Source: Orobanche coerulescens
Taxonomy: Eukaryota; Streptophyta; Magnoliopsida; Lamiales; Orobanchaceae
DNA length: 64,000 nt
Direction: 5' to 3'
Assembly: GCA_033398695.1 (NCBI GenBank)
Contig: CM065810.1
Coordinates: 141,885,215-141,949,214 of the forward strand
Part shown: positions 23,672 to 34,929 of the stretch, one piece after another
Layout: each line of letters starts with the position of its first letter
How positions within the stretch are numbered: the first letter of the stretch is position 1
Translations under genes and position numbers: made by a program
The notes under the pieces: model-generated
The model's input: the letters and a program-made list of their open reading frames with translations, nothing else
The model's database searches: none
What the model was told of the DNA's origin: nothing

Positions 23672-26600
23672 TGAATCTCCTACTCTGGAATATAAGGGGT
23701 TGTAACAAACCCTTTAAACAGAAGGTGTTGAAGTCCTTAAAAAGAATAAAATTGATATAGCTGGTATTTTTGAAACAAGAGTGAAGGAGCATAGGTTTAA
23801 GAAAATCACTGAGAAGTTGGATCAAGGCTGGAGTTTCTTTAATAATTACAACGAGTAAAATGGTAGGATTTGGGTGGGATGGAATCCTAATATATTTGAT
23901 GTGCAATTGATTAGAGAGGATGCACAAGGTCTCTTATGTCAAGTAACTGAGCTGAAATATGGTAAAAAATTCTACATAGTGACAGTATATGCTTGTAATA
24001 CAAGGAATTTGAGACATGGTCTCTGGAATTTGCGGGATTCTGTGTGTAGTCAGATAAATGGCCCTTTGGTGATAGGTGGTGACTTCAACACGGTTCTAAG
24101 AAGTGAGCATAGATATCAAGGTAATCCAATCACAGAAGCTGATATTAAGGACTTTGCAGACTGTATTCAAAAGAATGACCTATCTGAAATCAAAATGGTT
24201 GGGAACCAATACACTTGGTGCAATCAGCAAGAAGGAGAGAACCGTATTTTATCTTTGATTTACAGATGCCTTGCAAATAATGAATGGTTCAGAGAGTTTG
24301 CAGAAGTTACTGTGGAGATTCTGGATAGAAATGTCTCTGATCATTGCCCATTGCTTCTGAAGTTTGAAGATGGAGAGATAAGGAGGAACACTCCATTCAG
24401 ATTCTTGAATGTGCTAGCTGAGCATAAGGATTTTCAGAGAATAGTGAAGCAGATATGGGAAAGGCAATACCATGAGAATAAACTTCTTAATCATTGGTAT
24501 AAACTCAAGAGTTTAAAACAGCCCCTAAAACTACTAAATGTAGCACACTTCAAAGCTACAGCAGAGAGGGTCACAAAGGCAAGAGAAGAGCTAAAACATA
24601 CTCAAGCACAGCTAAGCTTGGATAGGCTTAATCAAGATTTGATTGTTAAGGAGAAGCAGGCTATGGCTACCCTGGAGGAATGGAGTGGGATTGAAGAACA
24701 GATTTGGCACCAGAAATCAAGAGTTGACTGGATCCAACTTGGAGACAAAAACACCAAATTCTTTCACTCATATGCCAAAGCAAGGAAATCAAGTCAGGCT
24801 ATCAAACTTCTCATTAAAACTGATGGCATAAGGTGCAATAGTCAACCTGAAATCAAAGAAGAAGTAAGATCTTTTTACACAAGTCTAATGGGGAATGCTG
24901 CAAGTGAACTGCCAATGGTAGATAAGCATATTATTGACAGAGAACCGAAGCTTTCAAATGCACAATATCTATGTGACCCTATTGCAGATGAGGAAATTAA
25001 GAAGGCACTGTGGAGTATGGAATCCAATAAATCCCCTGGAATGGATGGTTATAATGTATTATTCTACGAGAAAGCCTGGAACATCATTGGTAAAGAGGTA
25101 TGCCGGGCAATTCAAAGCTTCTTCAATACAGGGTACTTACCTCACACCTTAAACAGTACACTGATTACTCTTGTGCCTAAGGTTAGGCAACCTAGCACCA
25201 TTAGAGACTATAGACCTATTGCTTGTTGTGGTACTATATACAAAGTGATCTCTAAGGTGTTAGTAAATAGAATGCAAGAAGTGCTAGGAAAGTTAATCAA
25301 TGAAAGCCAATCAGCTTTTGTCAAAGGCAGAGTCATTCATGACAATATACTTATTAGCCATGAATTGATCAAAGGATATTCAAGGAAGCATATATCACCA
25401 TGGTGTGTGGTAAAGGTGGATATACAGAAGGCATATGACTCAGTTGAGTGGCCTTTTGTGCAACAGTTGCTTCTAGAATTGGGGTTTCCCTATAGGTTTA
25501 TGAAATGGATAATGGCATGTGTGAAAGGTGTGTCATATACAATAAATGTAAACGGTGAGTTGACTGAGCCATTTAAAGCAAGGAAAGGCCTGAGACAAGG
25601 AGACCCAATCTCTCCATACTTGTTTGTCCTATGTATGGAGTACCTTAGCAGATGTTTGATGGAGCTTAAGACAGATGGAGATTTCAAATATCACCCCAGA
25701 TGTAGGAAATTTAGACTAGTTCGCTTGTGCTTTGCACATGACTTACTCATGTTTGCAAGGGGGGATCAGGCTTCAGTCATAAAATTGATGCATGCATTTG
25801 ATAAGTTCTCAAGTGCCTCAGGTTTGAAGGCCAACCCCAACAAGAGTTGTATTTACTTTGGAGGAGTTCCAGAAAATGTGCAGGTGGCCATACTTGAAGA
25901 ATTTGGGCTAACTAGAGGTGAATTACCTTTTAAGTATCTTGGAGTACCTCTATCATCCAAGAAGCTAAGTATTTTACAATGTGAACCACTCATCAAAAAG
26001 ATTTTGGAAAGAATAGAGAGCCGGACATCTAAACTTCTGTCATATGCTGGGAGAATCCAATTAATCAAATCCACTTTGTTCAGTATGCAGTCATATTGGT
26101 GCCAAATATTCCTAATACCTCATAAAGTGGTGAAAATAATCCAGCAGGCTTGCAGAGTATTCTTATGGACTGGATCGGCAAATATTACAAGAAAAGCATT
26201 AGTGGCCTGGGAATACATGTGTCAGACCAAGGCAGAAGGAGGCTGGAACATAATTAATATGCAAATCTGGAATAAAGCCTCAGTATGCAAATTACTCTGG
26301 TGTTTGGCACAGAAACAAGACAAAATCTGGGTCAAATGGGTTCATGGCTTCTACATAAAAGGACAGGATGTCACTACCATGAGAATTCTCCAACAAGCAT
26401 CATGGGTAATCAGGAAAGTGGTGGAAGAAATGAAATACTTGGAGAACACAAGCAAAAGAAACATGGATGCTTCTAGCCTCAAAATTCTCCACAAGGCAGA
26501 TATATAAAGAAATACAAGGCAGACAAAATTTAGTCCCTTGGAGAAGAATGATCTGTAACAATAAAGCCCCACCAAAATGCATTTTCATCACATGGCTGGC

Positions 26601-26999
26601 TCTCAAAGGAAGGCTAACCACTTGTGATAATTTGATTAGAACAGGAACTCAATGTGAGCAGGTGTGCATTTTGTGTAAAATTGAGGATGAAAGTATCAAC
26701 CATCTATTCTTTGACTGCACTTATTCTGGTTGAAGGAATGGTGTAGAATACAAATCCTAGGAGGGGGATGGAACCAAGAGACACCATATTTGATCACACA
26801 ATGTGGATCAAATATAGGAAAACAGAGCATGTATAGAGCCCTAATATCAGTTGCAATCTATTTTCTTTGGAAAGAAAGGAATCACAGAAGATTTCTGCAT
26901 AAAGAAACTACCCAGGAGAAGGTTGTCCGTGAATGTCAACTACACATTACTTGGAGTTGTAGCAAAGATAAGAAACTAGCTATATTTCTTGGGAATTAA
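23669..26999 (+). pseudogene. LINE ORF2: endonuclease, reverse transcriptase, zf-RVT
   Basis: The enzyme for target-primed reverse transcription. It starts MNLLLWNIRGCN at 23669, and breaks (a frameshift near 23740, a stop near 23858) precede the long frame 23874-26507 of 877 residues. Endonuclease motifs are GGDFNT and SDHCP. RT motifs include KSPGMDGYNVLFYEKAW, DYRPIACC, SAFVKGRVIHDN, VKVDIQKAYDSVEW and LRQGDPISPYLF. The catalytic (Y/F)ADD box reads FAHD near 25734-25745, so one metal-binding Asp is lost. Two frame changes near 26500 and 26730 separate the zf-RVT part (CILCKIEDESINHLFFDC) and the C-terminus. Inactive. Confidence 0.9.
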
Positions 27000-27155
27000 G
27001 ACTTTGTGAGAGTCATAGTTGTTGAGAGTTGTTAGATTTGTTTTGCTGTTTCAAGTTTGTTAAGAGATGTTAGATTTGTTTTGCTGTTTCAAGTTGTGAG
27101 AAGTTGTACTGTAACATTGCATTTGGTTGATATAAAACACTATTTAACCAAAAAA
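27000..27155 (+). other. LINE 3' untranslated tail
   Basis: A noncoding tail ending in an A-run before the TSD. A 27-bp unit starting GTTAGATTTGTTTTG is duplicated at 27031-27057 and 27069-27095. Confidence 0.75.
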
Positions 27156-27874
27156 AAATCTCCAAACTGGAATCTTTCTTTTGAAATAATGTGTGATGCA
27201 TCCGACTATGCTGTCAGTGTAGTATTGGATCAAAGAGAAAATAAATTGCCAACTATAATATATTATACAAGCAGAACTCTAAATGATGACCAATTAAATT
27301 ACTCTACAATTGAAAAAGAATTGCTTGCAATTGTTTTTGCCTTAGACAAATTTCGACATTACTTGATTGGTTCGAAATTCATAATTTACTCTGATCATGC
27401 TACATTAAAATATCTTCTTTCTAAGAAAGATGCTAAATCTCGCTTGATCCGTTGGATTCTATTATTATAAGAGTTTGACTTAGAAACTCGAGATGAAAAA
27501 GGTTCTGAAAATATTGTTGTTGATCATTTGTCTAGGCTAATTGTGAATTTTACTGATAAAGAACCTCACATTAATGAAACTTTCCCTGATGAAAAACTTA
27601 TGTATGTTTCTCACATACCTTGGTATGCAGATATTGTCAATTACCTTGTCACTCGTAACATGCCATCTCATTGGAATAATCAAGATAAAACAAAATTTTT
27701 AAACGAAGTAAAGAAAATTCTTTTGGGATGATCCATATTTGTTCAAATATTGTCCTGATCAAATCATTAGGAGATGTGTGCCTGAACATGAACAACAAAA
27801 TATCATTGCCTTTTGTCATGATTATGCATGTGGAGGTCATTTTAGTTCAAAGAAAACAACTGCTAAAATTCTGC
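27156..27874 (+). pseudogene. Athila pol fragment 2: RNase H and start of integrase
   Basis: This continues 3090-3327. RNase H shows [12 protein letters not shown], then [54 protein letters not shown] and VVDHLSRL, Athila-type wording. A stop follows WILLL (about 27468) and another frame change lies near 27730. The integrase zinc-finger side (CHDYACGGHFSSKKTTAKIL) runs to 27874, where element D enters. The next codons are found at 34930. Confidence 0.88.
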
Positions 27875-28213
27875 TGTAATATCCGCAATTTTCGATTTTC
27901 GGTAAATTTCTTTTTTTTTGGCAGGAGTCCATTTTAACGGCTCGCCTGTGACCATTTCTTCACTCTGAGAATGGTTCATTCTACATTTTTTGACATTCGA
28001 GTTTGTTTCGGTGTCGTTTTGCTGAGTTCTGTGCCTATTGGAGACTTTTCCGCATTTGAAGTTCGATTCTTGCGAATCTCGTTCGAAACCGTTATTTCGT
28101 GTTCCCTCTAAGTCCGTTTAACTTTGTTATTATGCATGTTGCGATCTTCCGTTTGTTGTTTCGATCTTGTTTTGCGTGTTTCGGGTGTTTGGGTCGTTTT
28201 GCACCCGGCTGCC

Positions 28214-28595
28214 TAGCGCACGCTATGGATGTTAGTTAGCGCGCGCTAGCGTCTTTGGTAACGCACGCTACGCTTGTTTTGTAGCGCACGCTAGTGACTC
28301 GGGCACAGCAGTGGCAGTAGTCTGCTTCTGCCCTCTGCTCTCTGGAGAGTTGTTCTAGCGCACGCTAAGATGTTGTTCTAGCGCACGCTATCGTTCGGAC
28401 TTAGCGCACGCAGAGTGGCCGGTAGCGCACGCTAATCCGGCAGTCCAGTACTGGACAGAATATTTCTGGACTCGGATGATGTTCAGGTAGCGCACGCTAT
28501 CGAGGGGCGGTTAGCGCACGTTACTTCCTAGTAGCGCACGCTAATAGTCCAGAACCGTAGGTTCTGGAATGGGTTTTTGGCCGATAGCGCACGCT
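28214..28595. repeat. Palindromic dodecamer array, element D 5' LTR
   Basis: About ten copies, mostly TAGCGCACGCTA, from 28214-28225 to 28584-28595, ending about 40 bp before TATAAAA. Confidence 0.87.
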
Positions 28596-28632
28596 AACCT
28601 TGAAGGTTAGTGAAAGCTAATAACTCTCTGGC

Positions 28633-28639
28633 TATAAAA
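28633..28639 (+). promoter_or_regulatory. TATA box of element D 5' LTR
   Basis: TATAAAA follows the palindrome array, with a C/T-rich patch (TTTCTTTCTCTTTTC) about 30 bp downstream. The 3' LTR copy is at 32722-32728. Confidence 0.7.
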
Positions 28640-29500
28640 ACCAGGGAGTTGACCGGGGCAGCTCATTTCTTTCTCTTTTCATCTCCTCTACGCGTCCGAC
28701 GATTCCAAGGGAGATTTCTTCTTCCAATCACTTCAGAAATCATTTTCCTTGAGTTCTTGGTGTGGATTCACAATACCAACACTTGTTCTTCATCCTTAAT
28801 AAAGGTAAATCTCCTAAAACCCTATTCTTGGGGAAATTTTGGGGTTTGTGGATCTTTGTCCGATTCGTTCCGTATTGTCGATTAATCCATGATGAGTATG
28901 ATTAATCTTAGTAGTATTCATGTATTTGACATCATTTAATCCTTTGTTCTTCGCCGAATCAAGGTATTTTTCTTGATTCCCTAGAGTTGACTTTTTGGGA
29001 GTTTTATTCTTGATTTCGTTTTCCATTCGGTTTTGATAAACCGATTGTTGTCCAATAATGCTGTTAAACATGTTTTATGGATTGTATATCCATATCTTCG
29101 GTTCGTTTCAACCTAAATGATGATTTCGGTGTTCTTGAGGTGTAGTGAACATTTAATGTTCAATTAAATGTTCGAACGAGTTTTCCTTCGATAGCTTGAT
29201 GTGGTCTCCCTTGTTCTTCATCGTTAATCAAGGTAAATGATTTCCAACACCAACACTTGTTCTTCCAATCACTCCAGTATTCTTTTCCCGTTGTACGGGA
29301 GTGTATTGTATTTGACCTCTGTGTGGGCATGTATTGAGATTAAGTTGTATATATTTATTGAAATACCAAATCGATCTACTGAGTCCTTTAGCCTTAAAGG
29401 CGTTGTTGAGATGTATGATTTTGTTACCAGCCTGGTAGATCCTTGAGGAAAGGTTCTACGACGTGTAATATCCCTGAGCAGATTGGGGGTGTTACATAAA

Positions 29501-29512
29501 TGATATCGGAGC
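29501..29512 (+). other. Primer binding site of element D
   Basis: TGATATCGGAGC, one base off the TGGTATCGGAGC form of elements B, C and F, 4 bp after the 5' LTR. Confidence 0.7.
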
Positions 29513-30649
29513 TTAGGTTGTGGAAAACTAGGCTGTCGGGTCAAGTTGTGTCTGTTGAGTTTTGTCTCGTCGGATTTATCTGACTGAGTCGTGTCGCCAC
29601 GCGTCGTCTGAGTTTGTTGGTCATGATTAGTATCGTGGGGCGATCATCATCTTCGTACGACCTGTGGATGTAAGTCTCCCTTATTTGTGTTGTGCCTCGT
29701 GTGACATGAGCTACTTGTATAATTAGTTGTTAAGTGATGGAATCCTTCTGTGGATTTTGATTTCGTGATATGTGGATATTTGACTCTTATATTTTGTTTA
29801 TATGAGGAGCGGTAGCACTGCTAAAGTATTATCGACTATTTGTTTTTTGGTAAAAGACATGTATTGTCTTGATTAACGATTTGAGCGTGTGCTATGATGT
29901 GTTTAAGCGAATGTCGATATGTGTGAATTTTGGGCATTCTGGTCTATTGGATTTCTGAAAAACCTTGAGTATCTTAGAAAATAAATCTCGAGACGTACAT
30001 TTAAAATGGATTACTTTCTCGCGGTACCTTCAAGGTGCCTACTAGTGCCACACTATGTTTCAAAATTATTCCACTTTGAAGGCCGAAATATTTTGAGATA
30101 ATTCCAATGATTTAGAAACGCATTTGCTTAGACCCGAAGGTCGAATATTTCTAAAAAAATTTAACTTAAATAAAAGTGTCCTCATTTTTTTCAAACGCAA
30201 GATGGTTTTTCAAGGTCTCGATAACAATGTTTGTACTACTTTTTGAAAGATGATACTCAAAGATCAACTGGTGTTTCCAAATTTATTTTCAAAAGGTGGT
30301 TTCATTTTCAAAACCTATCACTTCCTGCTTGTGGTCAGAGAAAGTGTGTATGATGTTAGTATTGTCATTAGGGTGTTAGCCCTCCGAGTTGTGATTGAAT
30401 TAGTGGTGTGAGCGTTGAGTCGTTCGCCACGCATTTGTTGTGTTAACCCTCTGTTAGAGGTGCGAGGTTGGTATTGAATGTTGTCGCTTCGTGGTGATTT
30501 GCGGGTAATCACGCCTGTGCGAGCTGTTAGAGCATGGGCTTTTATGATTGTGCACATACGGGGTTGTTTCATGATGTTTGGTAATTGTATGTTGGTTGTC
30601 GTTCGGGCCGTTGAAATCGTCGAACGATGTCGTCGTTGTTGTGATTTTT

Positions 30650-31535
30650 GTATTTGTTAATGCGTTATGCTGAGTTGGCTTCTCTGGTATGTTGTTTTGC
30701 GGTGTTATATTCCATTGCACCTAGCAGTTGTGTTTTCGGTATGCCGAGTCGAGGTGCTTCAACCGTAATGTGCCGGGGACATGTACGTACAAATTGTCCT
30801 TCCCCGCCAGTAGCGTGTTACAAGTGTGGACTCAAAGGACTCAGAACCCAATTTTGCTAGTTGATTACCGAGTCTTCTGGGGTACGAACTTCAGCATCGG
30901 TGTCGGGATCAACTTGGAGAGGCCCTTAAAAGATGTTTTTGTCAGTTTCTTGTTGTGTTGCTACCTTATTTCCGTATTGTGAGTCTCGGCCCTTAAAAGA
31001 CCTTTTGACTTCTGCATTTTATCTTTCTCATTTCGATCGACTCGTTCGTGTTCGTTGATACTTTCTGAACTTGTTCGGTATCTCAGTTGTCATCGCTCGA
31101 ACAGGTTGTGACCTTGTTTCGGATCAATCTATTTATCGTTGTGACTTTCCCGAGTTCGGTTCGATTCTTGTGAACCTTGTTCGAAAGTAACGTCTTTTAG
31201 TTTCTACAAGTTCTTTTAATATCTTGAGTTGAAGTGTGAACTTCTGAGTCGTTGTTCGACTGTTATTATTCGATCGTTGTTGTTCAGTCGTTGGTGTCTG
31301 ATCGTTGTTGTTCGATCGTTGTTGTTTGATCATTGTTGTTCGATAGTTGTTGTTCGGTCATTGTTATTCAATCATGGTTGTCCGATTTTTTGTTGTCTGA
31401 TCTCGTACCGCGAAGAATTGTCGTTCACTGTTGGTCAGTTGTTTCGATTGTGGTCATTTGGGACATCGAATCGTGCATTGCGAGATGGTAGCTGAGAGGT
31501 TTGGAGATCGAGTTTGCGTCTCTGCTCCGAAGGGA
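30650..31535 (+). pseudogene. Zinc-knuckle remnants in element D (gag/nucleocapsid relic)
   Basis: Two relics of the nucleic-acid-binding part of gag. One frame ending near 30860 reads CPSPPVACYKCGLKGLRTQFC, a knuckle whose His is replaced by Leu. A second at 31440-31481 encodes CFDCGHLGHRIVHC, a complete CX2CX4HX4C knuckle, in a frame that stops soon after, near 31550. No capsid domain remains in between. Confidence 0.6.
31249..31395. repeat. Degenerate 15-bp tandem repeat
   Basis: About ten imperfect copies of a unit like CGATCGTTGTTGTTC. The reverse strand would encode a short Asn/Gln-rich frame, which is a by-product of the repeat. Confidence 0.7.
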
Positions 31536-31941
31536 CACGGAGATGTCTAGTGTGGTTTTCGAGAATTTCGGCGTGGTCGGAGTTCTCTGTGGTTACCTTT
31601 GCGGATTGTTGTATGCGTCATTTCTATTTTTTCGACTATGCGTGTTTTCTTGTAATAGGTGCCTTTTGTCTCTTGATGGTTCAGACAATTGACTTGGTTG
31701 TGTTATCTGTTTGGTGGTGCTTGGCACTTGCTGATCGTGTTATGCCCCGCTTGTGGCATTGTGATGGTTGTCGTTGAGCGTGTTTCCACGCCGTATGTTC
31801 CTTCGCGTTTCTTATAACATTTCGCCGGTGGGCGTAAGTTGCACGGTTCTTGTGTATCTGGTTGAGATGTTCCTGGTGGGATATTGCTCCTCCCTATTTG
31901 TTTTAAGTTTCGGGACGAAACTTCTTTTAAGGAGAATAAAA

Positions 31942-34924
31942 TGTAATATCCGCAATTTTTGATTTTCAGTAAATTTCTTTTTTTTTTTGCAGGAGTCCGA
32001 TTTAACGGCTCGCTTGTGACCGTTTCGTCACTCTAATAATGGTTCATTTTACACTTTTTGACATCCGAGTTTGTTTCGTTGTCGTTTTGCTGAGTTCTAT
32101 GCCTTTTGGAGACTTTTCCGCATTTGAAGTTCGATTCTTGCGAATCTCGTTCGAAACCGTTGTTTCGTGTTCCCCGTAAGTCCATTTAACTTTGTTATTA
32201 TGTGTGTTGCGAGCTTCCATTTGTTGTTTCGATAGTGTTTCGTGTGTTTCGGGTGTTTGGGTCGTTTTGCACCCGGGTGCCTAGCGCACGCTATAGATGT
32301 TAGTTAGCGCGCGCTAGCGTCTTTGGTAGCGCACGCTACGCTTGTTTTGTAGCGTGCGCTAGTGACTCGGGCACAGCAGTGGCAGTAGTCTGCTTCTGCC
32401 CTCTGCTCTCTGGAGAGTTGTTCTAGCGCACGCTAAGATGTTGTTCTAGCGCACGCTATCGTTCGGACTTAGCGCATGCAGAGTGGCCGGTAGCGTGCGC
32501 TAATCCGGCAGTCCAATACTGGACATAATGTTTCAGGACTCGGCTGATGTTCAGGTAGCACACGTCTATGGCTCGATAGCGCGCGCTATCGAGGGGCAGT
32601 TAGCGCACGCTACTTCCTTGTAGCGCACGCTAACAGTCCAGAACCGTAGGTTCTGGACTGGGTTTTTGGCCGATAACGCACGCTAACCTTGAAGGTTAGC
32701 GCACGCTAATAACTCTCTGGCTATAAAAACCAGAGAGTTGACCGGGGCAACTCATTTCTTTCTCTTTTCATCTCCTCTCCGCGGCCGACGATTCCAAGGG
32801 TGATTTGAGGGCGATTTCTTCTTCCAATCACTCCAGAAATCATTTTTCTTGAGTTCTTGGTGTGGATTAACAACACCAACACTTGTTCTTCATCCCTAAT
32901 CAATGTAAATCTCCTAGAACCCTATTCTGGGGGAAATTTTGGGGTTTTTGGATCTTTGTCCGATTCGTTCCGTATTGTCGATTAATCCATGATGACTATG
33001 ATTAATCTTAGTAGTATTCATGTATTTGACATCATTTAATCCTTTGTTCTTCGCCGAATCAAGGTATTTTTCTTGATTCCCTAGAGTTGACTTTTTGGGA
33101 GTTTTATTCTTGATTTCGTTTTCCATTCGGTTTTGATAAACCGGTTGTTGTCCAATAATGTTGTTAAACATGTTTTATGGATTGTATATCCATATCTTCG
33201 GTTCGTTTCAACCTAAATAATGATTTCGGTGTTCTTGAGGTGTAGTGAACATTTAATGTTCAATTAAATGTTCGAATGAGTTTTCCTTCGATAGCTTGAT
33301 GTGGTCTCCGTTGGTTTGGTCTTGATCCTCGCCATAATCATGTTTTTGTTGTTTCTTCCGGAGGATTATAGGTGCTCGAGAATTCCGCGTTGACCTCCGT
33401 TTTGTGTTGGTAATTCGTGTGGTGTTTTCTCGTGGTGTTCGCGATGCTATTATATTCTTGATGATGTTCAGGAGTTCGGGGCTGCGCGGCCGCATCCCTT
33501 CCATCATCTCGTTTCGATCGTGGTTTCGAGGCAAGTATCTTTCTTATACGATTTGTGTCCTGCAAATAGAGTTTACATGTTGGATTTACGATGGTTGGTT
33601 TACCCTCGTGAATATGATTCGTGTGAGTTGATTATGATTTGGTTATTTTGAACGTTGAGGGTTTTAATGATTCCCCTACTTGTTTAATATTGTGGAATCA
33701 TGTATTCCGTGTTAATTATGTTGTTGGGTCGTGATTGATTATTCATGATGGAGGTATTGTGGTGAGTTTGATAACGATGTCGGATAAGTGGCCATCTCTA
33801 GTAAGTATTCTTAATGAACTTACATTCTTAGCATATTAGTATTGCATGAGTAACGTGTGTGTGTATGCTCACTACGGATTAGATTCGACGGGGTCTCGGT
33901 AGGGGTCCACAGAGGGGTGGGTCCGTGAGCGTGCTTTTAACCACTACGGGTTAGATCCGATGGGGTCTCGGTAGGGGTCCACAGAGGGGTGGGTCCGCGG
34001 TTAATTGTGGTGCATTTTGCTAATGTGTTTTGATATTGGCGTTTCTGAAAACTAGTGTTTTTGAACGGTGATTTCATGATTGCATGCATTGACTAAGTGT
34101 GTAAGAGGTAAATTTTTCATTTAGCCTACTTGGCTAGGATGACACTAGAATATTGTCGTTGGTGTTTAGTCCTTTAGTTGTGGGTTTTGATGTTGGAAAG
34201 CGGACCTTGCTACTGTTCTCGTGTACTGTGATTTTATGAGATTTCGGATGAGATCCCAACGGTTTTATAAAGGTCGTTTTACGGAAAGTGATTTTAGGCC
34301 GAGACCCATTCATTTTTTAAATGGTTATTTTTCTACTAAGGACTTGAAGTCCAACAAGGTTTCTACTTTTAAAATCCCCGAGATGAGGAATTTATTTTCA
34401 AACACTTCAGTGATTGCTTTCTAATTAATAAAACTTCTCGGGAAGGCTTTTGTAGTTAATTATCGTACCTGATTCGTGATTTTCATTTGTTTGTTACATT
34501 TCGTATGGTTATGTACTTGCACTAGCAAAATAGTGGAATTTTGCTAACCCCCGAGTAATCGGGGGGTGGATGTCTGTATTGCATTCAGGTTTTGGGGAGC
34601 ATAGCACAGGGTCGGCATCAAGGATGATGAAAGATGAACGATACTAAACACATGAGGACCCGTACGTTGTTGTATTGGTCTAGTCGTATTTTATTTCTGC
34701 TGCAGTATTCTTTTCCCGTTGTACGGGAGTGTGTTGTATTTGACCCCTGCGTGGGCATGTATTGAGATTGAGTTGTATATATTTATTGAAAGACCAAATC
34801 GGTCTACTGAATCTTTTAGCCTTAAAGGCATTGTTGAGATGTATGATTTTGTTACCATCCTGGTAGATCCTTGAGGAAAGGTTCTACGGCGTGTATTATC
34901 CCTGAGCGGATTGGGGGTGTTACA
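31942..34924 (+). repeat. Element D 3' LTR (full length)
   Basis: A 2983-bp LTR with the whole module: array 32282-32708, TATAAAA 32722-32728, donor-like site decayed to CAATGTAAAT near 32902, GAG/GCAAGTA at 33530/33531, two cassettes about 33870-34000, hairpins AGCAAAATAG...TTTTGCT and CCCCCGAGTAATCGGGGG near 34525-34566, acceptor-like TTCAG/G at 34588/34589, and a terminal block ending at 34924. Confidence 0.88.
32282..32708. repeat. Palindromic dodecamer array, element D 3' LTR
   Basis: About twelve copies of TAGCGYRCGCTA and variants, from 32282-32293 to 32697-32708. Several copies differ from the 5' LTR by swapping CGCACG for CGTGCG, which keeps the palindrome form. Confidence 0.87.
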
Positions 34925-34929
34925 TCTGT

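Larger units (their letters stand above)
3328..27155 (+). mobile_element. L1-type plant LINE, split by nested LTR elements
   Basis: A non-LTR retrotransposon of about 4.8 kb once the inserted element B (4057-23094) is removed. It is flanked by an 11-bp TSD, AAATCTCCAAA, at 3317-3327 and 27156-27166, and ends in a short A-run. It carries ORF1 (DUF4283 plus a Cys/His knuckle) and ORF2 (AP endonuclease, RT, zf-RVT). Both ORFs are broken. It is inserted in the Athila pol. Confidence 0.88.
27875..29496 (+). repeat. Element D 5' LTR, internally deleted
   Basis: It matches the 3' LTR up to GTGGTCTCC (29209) and again from CAGTATTCTTTTCCCG (29275). About 1.4 kb present in the 3' LTR (33306 to about 34705) is missing. 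A 65-bp filler (29210-29274) sits at the junction. The array (28214-28595), TATAAAA (28633-28639) and AAG/GTAAAT donor near 28804 are kept. The GC-donor, cassettes and acceptor-like site are lost. Confidence 0.85.
29513..31941 (+). other. Element D interior, mostly noncoding
   Basis: About 2.4 kb without a sustained frame. The first part, near 29515-29680, and several later blocks match the interior of element F (46190-46460 and 47330-49096), which shows a shared non-autonomous lineage. A part near 31030-31210 resembles a decayed copy of the LTR start. It ends with the hairpin AAGTTTCG/GGA/CGAAACTT (31905-31923) and a purine tract. Confidence 0.65.
27875..34924 (+). mobile_element. Element D, non-autonomous Tekay-related LTR element
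   Basis: A 7.05-kb element with LTRs 27875-29496 and 31942-34924, PBS at 29501, and a PPT before 31942. TSDs are TCTGC (27870-27874) and TCTGT (34925-34929). The interior of 2.4 kb has no gag-pol frame beyond zinc-knuckle remnants. It needs proteins from relatives to move. It interrupts Athila integrase. Confidence 0.88.

Noticed and set aside
31133..31333. Asn/Gln-rich minus-strand peptide
   Set aside because: It is a translation of the 15-bp tandem repeat with no start context or homolog.
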